Positions 1-7,013 of a stretch of DNA of 64,000 bases are shown piece after piece. Numbering within the stretch: the first letter of the stretch is position 1; each line of letters opens with the position of its first letter. The stretch is from Mediterraneibacter gnavus ATCC 29149 (GTDB lineage Bacteria; Bacillota; Clostridia; Lachnospirales; Lachnospiraceae): the NCBI RefSeq assembly GCF_008121495.1, contig NZ_CP043051.1, positions 372,001-436,000 on the forward strand, given 5' to 3'. Below the pieces are notes generated by a model that made no database searches, had not been told where the DNA came from, and saw only the letters and a program-made list of their open reading frames with translations. A program made the translations under genes and the position numbers.

Positions 1-78
1 TCCGATCAGGACCGTTCGGATTGCTGTGTTGACTTGCTTTAGCAACTCTTCGGTGTTCATTTGTTCCATTTCTTCCAT
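1..78 (-). CDS. gpW-like head-tail joining protein, N-terminal part only
   Basis: The first 26 codons of a leftward gene are visible, starting at an ATG at 78 with a GGAGGAAAG ribosome site just upstream. The peptide begins MEEMEQMNTEELLKQVNTAI. Position directly after the GpA-type terminase and the EELL-QVN-AI pattern fit the small gpW-type connector that usually sits between terminase and portal in such phages. Only the gene start is visible, so the function rests mainly on position. Confidence 0.55.
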   Translation of the reverse strand, partial: MEEMEQMNTEELLKQVNTAIRTVLIG

Positions 79-89
79 CGACTTTCCTC

Positions 90-1931
90 CTATACCCAGT
101 TTTCATTTGCTTTTATCCACGCTTCTTCAGGAGCATACTGTTTTTCCTCCTGCTGCGGCTGTTCTTGTTCTTCCTCACTGTCCAAGTGCATCGAACGAAC
201 TCCTCTGATGTCTGCCGCTGCCAGCGCGTACACTTCTGCGTCGAGGTAATGGTTGTCGATGTGAGAACGCTTCGGAACCCATTTCTGAATCGTTTTCTTG
301 CCCGACTTCGTGTTGATCTTATGCTCCGCAGTCACCTGTTCTGCGTATTCAGTATCGCATCCCTCATATACCATCCATGAGCCTCGACCGTTTGGTTTTT
401 TCATTCTGGCCGCGATCATGTCCTTGTACTTGTCACCATCAACGAGCACCAGATTCATTCCGTGTGCTGCGCTTGTCGGTTTATTGATTTTCGACATCTT
501 GAAATGCGACATCATGGGATTGTTCGAGCCTTTGACTGGCAAGGCCCAGTCTGAATTGTTCGCGCAGAAGTCATATGTTCCGTCCGAATCATATCCAGAG
601 TCAATCAGGCACAAGCACACGACCAGTTTCTGACCGTCTTCTCGCTCATATGCCAGATTCATCACTCTTTCAATGTCCGCAAAAGACATTGCCTGTCCAT
701 GCGCGATATTTTGCGATGTGATGTGATCTCCCCATGCTCTTATGGTCCAATACAAGCACGTTTCCTGCACATCGACACCACCAGTCAGCATCCTCGCCCA
801 TCCCGGCACTGCAAGTTCTGGCAGATCAGTCTGCCTTTCGGCCACTGTGTCTGCTGTTGTCTTCAGTTTCGTGTCCTCCCACGGCTCCGCCAGCCACGAG
901 TTGACGAAGTTTTGCAGTTTCTCCGGGTCATCTTTTGAGTCAAGGAACTCTTTCACAATCTCCGCCCATGACAGGAATCGTGAATACAGAGCATTGAGCC
1001 AGTATGACACCTTTCTCGGCTTTCCGATGCAGGTTCCTTTCACATCTCTCCACTCGCCCTGCCGAAGCATCTTGATCTTGTCCTTGTCGGTGATCTCGCA
1101 TCCGCACTCCTGGCACACATAGACGGCCTCTTTTGCCCTCTCTGCGTTTGTCATCCCTTCTCCGCTCGGAAAATGAATCTGTTTGAACGCGAACGTGATA
1201 TACTCTCCGCAGTGCGGACACGGCATGAAATAATGCCTCTGCTCGTCTGCATCTTCGTGAATCTGCCAGACATAGTTCGTCTTCAGCGTCGGTGTTGAGC
1301 AAGTGTATATCTTCTTGCTATATGTGAATGTTCTGGTTCTCTCCTTCGCCAGATTGTATGGCGATGCCTCTTTCTTCGATGCACCGTCCATCTTGTCGAT
1401 CTCATCGAAAAACAGATACTTGATTGACTTTGATGCCAGCTTTCCGGGAGAGCCGGAACCTCGAAGGTATATCTTCATCCCTCGGAACTTCAGGTTCAGT
1501 TCCTTCGATGAGTGCTCATAGAATCGCTCCTTGATCTCTGGTGTCTTCGTCAGAGACGGCTTGATTCTGTCGTTTGAGGTGTCCTTCGCCAGATCATCGC
1601 TCGGATATACGATCATAGTCGGTGATGGACTGTCCATGATAATCCATCCGAGCATATTGAGCATCGCTTCCGTTCCGCCGACCTGTGTCGGCTTGCAGAA
1701 GTTGATCTCCTGAATGTAGGGGTCATTGAACGCATCCATGATTCCGACCAGATACGGAGTGATGTCATTCGACCACTGGCCGGAGAAGTTGCTGGACTCA
1801 TCCAGTATTCTGTATTTTTCCGCCCACTGTGAAACGGTCAGCTTTTCCGGTTTCTTCAGTGTGGCTTTAATTGTGTTTACAAATAAATTTCTCGTCCGTT
1901 GCCGGGAACGCTGTCGTTCAGACGATGACAA
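90..1931 (-). CDS. terL: Phage terminase large subunit (GpA family)
   Basis: DNA-packaging motor ATPase and nuclease that cuts concatemeric phage DNA and drives it into the prohead. At 613 aa it has the usual GpA length. The N-terminal ATPase domain shows a modified Walker A, KPTQVGGTE (residues 80-88), and Walker B with YLFFDEID (172-179). A pair of CxxC motifs (CPHCG and CQECGC, about residues 235-275) gives a zinc-binding insert, and the C-terminal nuclease region has GVDVQ and LIDSGYDSD acidic clusters. Translation appears to start at TTG (1931) behind an AAAGGGGTG ribosome site that overlaps the end of the small-subunit gene. GpA-type enzymes generally belong to cos-packaging phages. Confidence 0.95.
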   Translation of the reverse strand: MSSSERQRSRQRTRNLFVNTIKATLKKPEKLTVSQWAEKYRILDESSNFSGQWSNDITPYLVGIMDAFNDPYIQEINFCKPTQVGGTEAMLNMLGWIIMDSPSPTMIVYPSDDLAKDTSNDRIKPSLTKTPEIKERFYEHSSKELNLKFRGMKIYLRGSGSPGKLASKSIKYLFFDEIDKMDGASKKEASPYNLAKERTRTFTYSKKIYTCSTPTLKTNYVWQIHEDADEQRHYFMPCPHCGEYITFAFKQIHFPSGEGMTNAERAKEAVYVCQECGCEITDKDKIKMLRQGEWRDVKGTCIGKPRKVSYWLNALYSRFLSWAEIVKEFLDSKDDPEKLQNFVNSWLAEPWEDTKLKTTADTVAERQTDLPELAVPGWARMLTGGVDVQETCLYWTIRAWGDHITSQNIAHGQAMSFADIERVMNLAYEREDGQKLVVCLCLIDSGYDSDGTYDFCANNSDWALPVKGSNNPMMSHFKMSKINKPTSAAHGMNLVLVDGDKYKDMIAARMKKPNGRGSWMVYEGCDTEYAEQVTAEHKINTKSGKKTIQKWVPKRSHIDNHYLDAEVYALAAADIRGVRSMHLDSEEEQEQPQQEEKQYAPEEAWIKANENWV

Positions 1932-1945
1932 ACTCTTTCACCCCT

Positions 1946-2488
1946 TTACTCGCTTTCGTCCTCGTCCTCTTCCTCGTCCATCTCTTCCAGTATCTGTGAT
2001 GTGGTATCTTTGTCTATTTTCAATGGGTCATACTCTGATAATTCCTCCAATGTTTGAAAAATCTCTCTTTCCAGAATGTCCAGAATGACATTCACATCAT
2101 CCTCTGACACGATCAGAGGTGCGACCTTCTGCGGAACGGACAAAAGCCTGTTCTTGAAATTCACAAGCATATCCGTCAGAAACTCCTCCACATCGTCTGC
2201 CTCATGAAGCTCTCTTTTCAGCTTCCGCAGTTTCAGGATGGAGATTTTCTTCTTGATCTGCTCGTGCTCGGCCTGTTCCTTTTCTTTGTTGTAGCCTGTA
2301 CCCTGCTGCACTTCCGCTTCCAGCTTGTAATTGATGTATTCAGGGACGCATTTTTCCAAAACATAGTTTTTTTGTTTCTTTTCACTCGACAAACCCTTTG
2401 AAAACAAGCCGAACTCGTTCTTTAATTGCCGGACACGACGGTCTGTGATGCCTAAAATGGCGGCGAGTTCTTTCTGATTTACATCCAT
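1946..2488 (-). CDS. terS: Phage terminase small subunit (Nu1-like, HTH)
   Basis: DNA-recognition subunit of the packaging enzyme, 180 aa. The N-terminus holds a winged-helix-like HTH (KELAAILGITDRRVRQLKNE, residues 6-25), as in Nu1-type subunits that bind cosB. A lysine-rich middle segment and a C-terminal acidic tail (EEMDEEEDEDESE) probably contact the large subunit. Start is ATG at 2488 behind GGAGGTGAAAATC. It lies directly upstream of terL and just downstream of the candidate cos region. Confidence 0.85.
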   Translation of the reverse strand: MDVNQKELAAILGITDRRVRQLKNEFGLFSKGLSSEKKQKNYVLEKCVPEYINYKLEAEVQQGTGYNKEKEQAEHEQIKKKISILKLRKLKRELHEADDVEEFLTDMLVNFKNRLLSVPQKVAPLIVSEDDVNVILDILEREIFQTLEELSEYDPLKIDKDTTSQILEEMDEEEDEDESE

Positions 2489-2544
2489 TTTCTGATTTTC
2501 ACCTCCATTTCAGCGGCAAAAGAGGAAGGAAGTGCCGTATTTTT

Positions 2545-2620
2545 TTTGACTTTACAGGCAAAAATACCGGACCTTCCGCGCCCCGCATTCGTGGCCCCCT
2601 GCGGAAGTACCTTGCGCCCT
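2545..2620 (-). other. Candidate cos packaging site
   Basis: Read leftward, a GC-rich core around GGGGCGCGGAAGGTCCGG is followed by an AT-rich tract (GTATTTTTGCC, then an A8 run) and ends just before the small terminase gene. An imperfect dyad, GCGCAAGGTACTTCCGC, lies just before the core. Lambda-type cosN has the same layout (GC-rich cohesive end, AT-rich flank, then Nu1 sites) at the same position upstream of the terminase genes. This is inference from layout and enzyme family; no cohesive ends can be read from the sequence. Confidence 0.35.
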
Positions 2621-2650
2621 GCCGCCATCGTTGCATCAGTCGCAGGACAC

Positions 2651-2685
2651 AAAAACAGGGAGATCACCTCGTCAGTGTCTCCCTG
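2651..2685 (-). terminator. Intrinsic terminator inside the late leader
   Basis: On the minus strand CAGGGAGA pairs with TCTCCCTG (8 bp, about 14-nt loop) and is followed by TTTTT. It stands between the extended -10 promoter and the terminase genes, so a transcript starting at the promoter would stop here unless antiterminated. Confidence 0.7.
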
Positions 2686-2756
2686 TGCTCTCGCTCTTGT
2701 ACTATGTGGCGCGGTCACGTTGCTTCGCTCTCACTCGTCCGCTTGTCCATGCTACC

Positions 2757-2790
2757 ATCATAGCACACTTGAATGTCTCATTGTGTCTCG
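2757..2790 (-). promoter_or_regulatory. Candidate late promoter with extended -10
   Basis: Minus strand TGC-TATGAT at 2757-2765 is a near-consensus extended -10 (TGnTATAAT). No clear -35 hexamer is placed 17 bp upstream, which suits a promoter relying on the extended -10 or on an activator such as the ArpU-like product encoded just upstream. Confidence 0.5.
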
Positions 2791-3033
2791 TGTTTCTCTC
2801 TGCCCTGCCTGCTCCCTGTCGTGTCTGTCCACTCTACTCCTCCTGTGTGTCCTTGCCGCCCTCTCGTGCCTCCTGCTGCCGCCTCCGTCTCCTCTGCTGT
2901 CTCTGCTCTCCTGTCCTTCTGTACTGGCTCTCACTGCCTCCGTGCGCTCCACTGCCTGTCCTCTGCCTCTGACTCCTCTTGTCTGCCCTGCTATGTATGT
3001 ACTGCTGCCGATGCTCCTGCTCTGATCTCCTGC

Positions 3034-3050
3034 GTGTCAGAGTCTGACAC
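3034..3050. promoter_or_regulatory. 17-bp palindrome copy 1, candidate ParB site
   Basis: GTGTCAGA-G-TCTGACAC is a perfect palindrome with one central base. Near-identical palindromes lie at 7663-7679 and 8093-8109 inside parB. This copy lies in the non-coding late leader. Confidence 0.6.
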
Positions 3051-3229
3051 CTGCAACTGCTCCGGCTCTCTTGTCTGCTCCCTATCTGACTGCCCGATAT
3101 TTCCAGAAAAGAAAACGGCAACGAATACCCCACCTTATTTTTTCGTGGTTCTCCGCTGCCGTGAGATGGATGTGTTGTGACCTGCTCCATGCAGATGCGA
3201 TGAAGGCGGCTCCTGCTGCCGTTCGTTCA

Positions 3230-3895
3230 TCATGTCCTTTGTGTCTTCATTCCCTTCTTCTTTCTGCGATCAATTCTGTCCGCATTGCTAACCGCTTTTA
3301 CTTTCTGATTTTCCTGAAAATATTTTCCAGATTTATTTCCCGACTCAATATCCCCACTTTGTTTTTCAGGGGATTTCTTCAGCATCTTCCATTCCTTGTC
3401 CAGTTTCCAGTCCGTGTATGCTTCCTCGTTCTCTTCGATCATGCGCTCGATGCGTCCCTTGTTCAGCAGCATCTCAATCGCCTTGTTGTATCTCTTGTTG
3501 CACTGGCTCCGTGACATCGGGATGCTCTCCTGAATATCCTTCCATGGCTTCATGTCGATGTGTCGCAGTTCGCAGATTTCTCTTTCCAGACTATCCTGCG
3601 GCAGATAATCCAGAATGTCTATCACGCGAACGATTGCCTTCTCCACTTCTTCCTTCTGCGTGTAGATTCTCTCCTCGATGTCTGACATCTTCAGGATGAT
3701 GCTTGCTGCTCCATTGCCTTCTCCCGAAGAAGATCGCGGCAGTGGCCTATATCCGACACCGCCAATCGGAGCGTCCCTCTCCTCTGCAATCCTGACCAGC
3801 CTCTCGTCAAGTTGCTTCTTTCTCTTCTCTGCCCGGTAAATCTGGCCGAGCATCCATTTCAGAATCTCCGCCTTCTCGTTGTTTGTTGCATCCAT
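3230..3895 (-). CDS. ArpU/DUF1492-type late transcriptional regulator
   Basis: 221 aa, resembling the phage late-gene regulators of Gram-positive phages. An N-terminal helical region (residues 1-90) is followed by a sigma-region-4-like HTH at about 110-155 (LEREICELRHIDMKPWKDIQ, then SRSQCNKRYNKAIEMLL). The C-terminus is basic. ArpU and RinA relatives switch on packaging and structural genes; the gene sits immediately upstream of the long leader and terminase genes, which supports that role. Start is ATG at 3895 after an AGGAGGTAAAAGAG site. Confidence 0.75.
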   Translation of the reverse strand: MDATNNEKAEILKWMLGQIYRAEKRKKQLDERLVRIAEERDAPIGGVGYRPLPRSSSGEGNGAASIILKMSDIEERIYTQKEEVEKAIVRVIDILDYLPQDSLEREICELRHIDMKPWKDIQESIPMSRSQCNKRYNKAIEMLLNKGRIERMIEENEEAYTDWKLDKEWKMLKKSPEKQSGDIESGNKSGKYFQENQKVKAVSNADRIDRRKKKGMKTQRT

Positions 3896-3900
3896 CTCTT

Positions 3901-4197
3901 TTACCTCCTGTTTGCTTCACTCTTTCTTTGCCGCCTTTTCTGACGCTTTTCTTCTTTCCTTGCCTGCATTTCCCTGATTGCCTGAATCTGTTCTTCGTCT
4001 GCCCTTTTCTGCTTCTCTGTGTACTCTCTTCTTGTCCTGCCGTCCTTTAGCTGATAATTGAAGTACAGGGTCATCCCGACGATGTACAGTGCCAGTGCTG
4101 CGACTGCCAGAAGAATCAGAATGAGCACTCCCCAGCACACTGCTTTTATCACGCTTCTTTTCCTCCTTCCGTTTCTTCTCCCTCTGTTTCTCCTCAT
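3901..4197 (-). CDS. Small single-span membrane protein with basic tail
   Basis: 98 aa if started at ATG 4197: an Arg-rich N-terminus, one hydrophobic segment (about residues 19-45, VLILILLAVAALALYIVGM) and a charged helical C-terminus (about 50-98). The ATG at 4197 has no clear ribosome site; a GTG at about 4154 is preceded by AGGAGG at good spacing and would start just before the membrane span, so the true protein may be about 84 aa. Function unknown. A 116-codon frame overlapping it (3917-4267) lacks the hydrophobic segment and looks like a shadow. Confidence 0.6.
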   Translation of the reverse strand: MRRNRGRRNGRRKRSVIKAVCWGVLILILLAVAALALYIVGMTLYFNYQLKDGRTRREYTEKQKRADEEQIQAIREMQARKEEKRQKRRQRKSEANRR

Positions 4198-4244
4198 GCG
4201 TCAGATGCCCGACAGCACAACTCGCCGTCGGGTCTGAATATCCT

Positions 4245-4910
4245 TCATGATTCTTTCCTGTTCTCACTCCTTCTCCTCCTCTGGTTCCGTTCTGCTCGCA
4301 GTAACTGCTGCCGTCTCACCATCGGAATCCCTTTTCGTCTCCGGCCGTTGTTGGTCATAAGTATTTTCATGAGTCTCTGTGCTTTGACGAGTTCAGTTGT
4401 GATAATCCTGCTGCTGTCAATGATGTTCTGCTCCAACTGCTCCGCCGTCCATCCGGTTTGCTGTTCCAGTTCCTGAACTGTCATTCCTAGTGCTTCCGCC
4501 CATCTCTGAACGAACGGAGTGTCTGACTCTTCTTTCGCCTCTGCTGCAACCTCTGCCTGCAACTCCATTCTTTCGCGTACCTGTTCGGTTGCTTCTTCCA
4601 GTGATGCAGATGTCTCTGTTGTGACCTTCAGGATTGCTTCTGCCACTTCTTCGTGTGGCTTCCCTGTCATCTCTGCGATCTGCTTTGAACCTGCCTCGAA
4701 TCTTTGCAGACGCTCCATTTCTGCCTGTGAGGTGACGATCGGGGCCACGAGTGCCGATTTCTTTTCCATCTCCTCGATTTCCCTGTCCATTTTCTTTGCC
4801 CTCTCGATGTCTTCCTCTGTTGCGATCATCGGTGTCAGAACAGGAGTCTCCTCTGTCTTCTTTCCTGTGATTTTCTCTTTAATCCACTTTGCTGCGTCTC
4901 TCAATCTCAT
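4245..4910 (-). CDS. Hypothetical phage protein, helical
   Basis: 221 aa, Glu/Ala/Lys-rich and predicted largely alpha-helical, with a basic C-terminus (RRRKGIPMVRRQQLL onward). Starts at ATG 4910 after AAGGTGAAGAG. It follows ssb by 23 bp in the same transcript. A middle segment (FVQRWAEALGMTVQELEQQT, about residues 132-151) resembles a short HTH-like unit, but no family is recognised. Confidence 0.7.
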   Translation of the reverse strand: MRLRDAAKWIKEKITGKKTEETPVLTPMIATEEDIERAKKMDREIEEMEKKSALVAPIVTSQAEMERLQRFEAGSKQIAEMTGKPHEEVAEAILKVTTETSASLEEATEQVRERMELQAEVAAEAKEESDTPFVQRWAEALGMTVQELEQQTGWTAEQLEQNIIDSSRIITTELVKAQRLMKILMTNNGRRRKGIPMVRRQQLLRAERNQRRRRSENRKES

Positions 4911-4933
4911 CTCTTCACCTTCTTTCTCGCCCT

Positions 4934-5365
4934 TTAGTTGAAAGGCGGTAACTCTTCGCCGTCTGGAATGTTCATGAATCCATCATCACCTGTCATTCCG
5001 TACTGATCGTCGTTCCGGTTCTGGTTCTGTTCTGCTGCCGCCTTGCTTTCTGCGAACTCAATGTCACTGACATAGATTTCTGTGGTGTACACCTTTCTTC
5101 CTTCCCGGTTCGTGTAGCTTCCTGTTCTGATTTCTCCCTCGACGATCACCTTTGTTCCCTTGTGCGTGTATTTCTCCACAAACTCCGCCTTCTTCCCGAA
5201 GGCAACGCACGGAATGAAGTCTGCGTTCTGTTGATTCCCCTGTCTCTGTCCTCTTCTGTCCACGGCGAGCGTAAATCTTCCCACCGCTGTCTGCTCCGGT
5301 CCATTTGAATACCGGATTTCCGGGTCCCTTGTCATGCGGCCCATCAAAATTGCTTTGTTCATCAT
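4934..5365 (-). CDS. ssb: Single-stranded DNA-binding protein
   Basis: Coats single-stranded DNA during replication. 143 aa, close to phage SSB length. The OB-fold core has the family start MNKAILMGRMTRDPEIRYS, FTLAVDRR and DFIPCVAFGKKAEFVEKYTH. The C-terminus ends in GEELPPFN, close to the acidic DDELPF tip that recruits partner proteins. ATG overlaps the end of the preceding small membrane-protein gene (ATGA-type). With the HUH initiator and ParAB it belongs to the replication set. Confidence 0.96.
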   Translation of the reverse strand: MMNKAILMGRMTRDPEIRYSNGPEQTAVGRFTLAVDRRGQRQGNQQNADFIPCVAFGKKAEFVEKYTHKGTKVIVEGEIRTGSYTNREGRKVYTTEIYVSDIEFAESKAAAEQNQNRNDDQYGMTGDDGFMNIPDGEELPPFN

Positions 5366-5547
5366 CTTCTCCTTGCTATTTTCTTGAAAAACTCGCTGAT
5401 GTCATTGATTGCCATTTTCAACACGGTCATAATCGTGACCAGAACGATGATTCCGATCACGATTGCAACTCCTAACATGAACAGGCCAACCACTGCCGAC
5501 ACGCTTGCTCTTGCGATGTCCTCCATCAGTAGTGCCAGCTTGTGCAT
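5362..5547 (-). CDS. Small membrane protein
   Basis: 61 aa with one long hydrophobic segment (residues 16-44, VSAVVGLFMLGVAIVIGIIV) and a basic C-terminus (FFKKIARRR). ATG at 5547 has a GAGGAGGGAATGAG site. Function unknown; translationally coupled to ssb. Confidence 0.7.
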   Translation of the reverse strand: MHKLALLMEDIARASVSAVVGLFMLGVAIVIGIIVLVTIMTVLKMAINDISEFFKKIARRR

Positions 5548-5548
5548 C

Positions 5549-6157
5549 TCATTCCCTCCTCTCCATTAGCTTTTTCAGCAGTTGTTCGTGCATTGCTTTA
5601 TATGCAGAGCACTCCGCCTCTGATCGGATTGTGCTCTCCTGCTGCTTTTTCAGTTCTTCTCGAAGCATCTGGTTCTCTTCGGCCATTTTCTCCGATTCTT
5701 CCTTGCTTCTGTCCTTCACGCTGCTCTGAATCTGCTGTTCAGATTTCCGCGAGGCCCCCCCCGATTGATTTTCGGCTCCTGCCAGTTTGATTCCGAGTCC
5801 GATCAGGAGTGCAATGTCAATCTGCTCCATTTCCTTCTCTGATGCCTTACCGACGAAGTTGTTGATTCTCTCCACAGACACCGGAGTCGGCTGTTCGCAT
5901 AATGCCTCTGACTTTCTTCCGGTGCTCCTGATCGTAACGTGCGTCGGAAGGTCTTTCTTCGGTGCTGATGTCAGGAAAACCACTTCGAGCACATCACTGT
6001 GCTTGTTGTTCGCATCGCAGGAGACGATCACCGCAGGTCTGTCCTTTTTCATCTCACTTCCGACGTGTTCCTTGCTTGCGTTGTTGATGTAATAGATTTC
6101 GCCTCTTCTGTACTGCTGCTCTGTCTCTGTTTCTTTGAATCCGTTTAATAATGCCAT
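5549..6157 (-). CDS. PemK/MazF-family protein with coiled-coil extension
   Basis: 202 aa. Residues 15-120 match the PemK/MazF fold: YRRGEIYYI, KKDRPAVIVS, VVFLTS, LPTHVTI, CEQPTPVSVERI and a helix ending in IDIALLIGLGI. MazF-type members are sequence-specific RNases of toxin-antitoxin pairs. No antitoxin-like gene is next to it, so it may act as a phage regulator or host-takeover factor. After residue 125 the protein changes to a Lys/Glu/Gln-rich coiled coil not usual for the family. The junction between the parts is encoded by a G8 homopolymer (C8 on plus, 5755-5762), a slippage-prone tract; the frame is open as read. Confidence 0.8.
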   Translation of the reverse strand: MALLNGFKETETEQQYRRGEIYYINNASKEHVGSEMKKDRPAVIVSCDANNKHSDVLEVVFLTSAPKKDLPTHVTIRSTGRKSEALCEQPTPVSVERINNFVGKASEKEMEQIDIALLIGLGIKLAGAENQSGGASRKSEQQIQSSVKDRSKEESEKMAEENQMLREELKKQQESTIRSEAECSAYKAMHEQLLKKLMERRE

Positions 6158-6171
6158 GTCAATTCCTCCCT

Positions 6172-6408
6172 TTAGTTCGTCAGGTTGTTTTTCCCTGACG
6201 GAAGCAACAATTTTAACAGTTTCTCTTCCTTCTCGTTCTGCTCTTGTGCGCCTTTAAGCATCGCCGCCATGTAACTGGTTGTCAGTTGCAGTGACAGGCC
6301 GATGTCTCCGCCTGTCTGCTTCATAAATTGCTGAAATGCCATGAAGTGCATCTTCACTGCCTGTTCCATTGCTTCCAGCATCTCCTCGTCATTCATTTTC
6401 TTCGCCAT
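6172..6408 (-). CDS. Small hypothetical phage protein
   Basis: 78 aa, Met-rich, mostly helical (MLEAMEQAVKMHFMAFQQFM). It overlaps the end of the metallopeptidase gene by 20 bp and has an AGGAG site before ATG 6408. It lies just upstream of the PemK-like gene, so it is the only candidate neighbour for an antitoxin, but it shows no antitoxin DNA-binding motif. Confidence 0.6.
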   Translation of the reverse strand: MAKKMNDEEMLEAMEQAVKMHFMAFQQFMKQTGGDIGLSLQLTTSYMAAMLKGAQEQNEKEEKLLKLLLPSGKNNLTN

Positions 6409-7003
6409 TGTTTTCCTGCTCCTCTCTGTATGGCTCCGGTAATGGCTGCCATGCGATAATTCTCAAATCTTTCCAACCGCACGAACCATTCACGAACCCT
6501 GACCACGCACCTAGCCATGTGTGTCCGATGCCTGCCATCTGGAAGAGTCTCTGATACTCTCCGAATCGGAAATATTCAAACCACACGAGCACATCTTCGT
6601 CATTCTCCGGCATCCGATCTTCCGCCCGAATCCATCCGCCTCTGTATTCCGGTGCTGTCTCGATCTCTTTTCCATCTTCTCCGAACCGTTCCTTGCCTAT
6701 CCGGTTGTACTCATCGAATATCCTCTGGAACTCCTCGTCCCATCTTTCTCCGTGGCCTGCTCCCTCGCCTGCTGCCACATGAGCCAGTTCATGTGCGAAT
6801 ATCTCCGTCGCGTCCATGATGTTCAGTTCTGCGCTGATTGCGATGACTGGTGTCTCTCCTTTGTTGAACTGCGTGAACCCGAACACTTGGTTTCCTTCAT
6901 CGTCTTTTATGCTCGGTTCAATGCAGGCTTTGTATTTCTTGTCTGGATAGAGACTCCGAAAAGCCTCATCCAGAATCGCGAATGGTGAATTTATAAAAAT
7001 CAT
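6389..7003 (-). CDS. Metallopeptidase-like protein fused to a DUF551 domain
   Basis: 204 aa from ATG 7003 (TAAGGAGGAAAAC site); a longer frame upstream has no ribosome site. The N-terminal half carries a zinc-protease motif, HELAHVAAGEGAGHGERWDEE (HELAH near residue 71), of the SprT/IrrE-like gluzincin kind. The C-terminal half matches DUF551: WIRAEDRMPENDEDVLVW near residue 122 and WQPLPEPY near 190. DUF551 is common in phages and of unknown function. The join of the two is a notable architecture. Confidence 0.8.
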   Translation of the reverse strand: MIFINSPFAILDEAFRSLYPDKKYKACIEPSIKDDEGNQVFGFTQFNKGETPVIAISAELNIMDATEIFAHELAHVAAGEGAGHGERWDEEFQRIFDEYNRIGKERFGEDGKEIETAPEYRGGWIRAEDRMPENDEDVLVWFEYFRFGEYQRLFQMAGIGHTWLGAWSGFVNGSCGWKDLRIIAWQPLPEPYREEQENNGEENE

Positions 7004-7013
7004 GTTTTCCTCC

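Larger units (their letters stand above)
2489..3229 (-). other. 741-bp gene-poor late control leader, purine-rich on the transcribed strand
   Basis: No convincing protein is encoded here: open frames on either strand give low-complexity Arg/Gln/Gly-rich peptides with no good ribosome sites. The minus strand is strongly purine-rich between about 2760 and 3000. The stretch contains a 17-bp palindrome (3034-3050), an extended -10 promoter (2757-2765), an intrinsic terminator (2651-2685) and a GC-rich candidate cos segment (2545-2620). It sits between the late-regulator gene and the terminase genes, where many phages keep the late promoter and cos. A 32-codon frame overlapping the end of the late regulator (about 3133-3231) is possible but weak. 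Confidence 0.7.

Noticed and set aside
940-1302. 120-codon minus frame inside terL
   Set aside because: Out-of-frame shadow of a well-supported terminase gene.
2479-2718. 79-codon minus-strand frame over the late leader
   Set aside because: It covers the terminator and the candidate cos site, has no ribosome site and overlaps the start of terS; peptide is low-complexity.
2546-3025. Plus-strand 159-codon frame rich in Leu, Ser and Cys
   Set aside because: Shadow of the pyrimidine-rich strand; opposite to the operon and without a start signal.
2834-3190. 118-codon Arg/Gln-rich minus-strand frame
   Set aside because: Product of the purine-rich tract; no ribosome site before its ATG and no domain pattern.
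3679-3691. Small palindrome GATGTC-T-GACATC in the late-regulator gene
   Set aside because: Different arms from the 17-bp family and short enough to be chance.
3901-4267. 116-codon frame 3917-4267 as an alternative to the membrane protein
   Set aside because: Very biased composition and no hydrophobic segment; the 98-aa frame has a clean membrane span.
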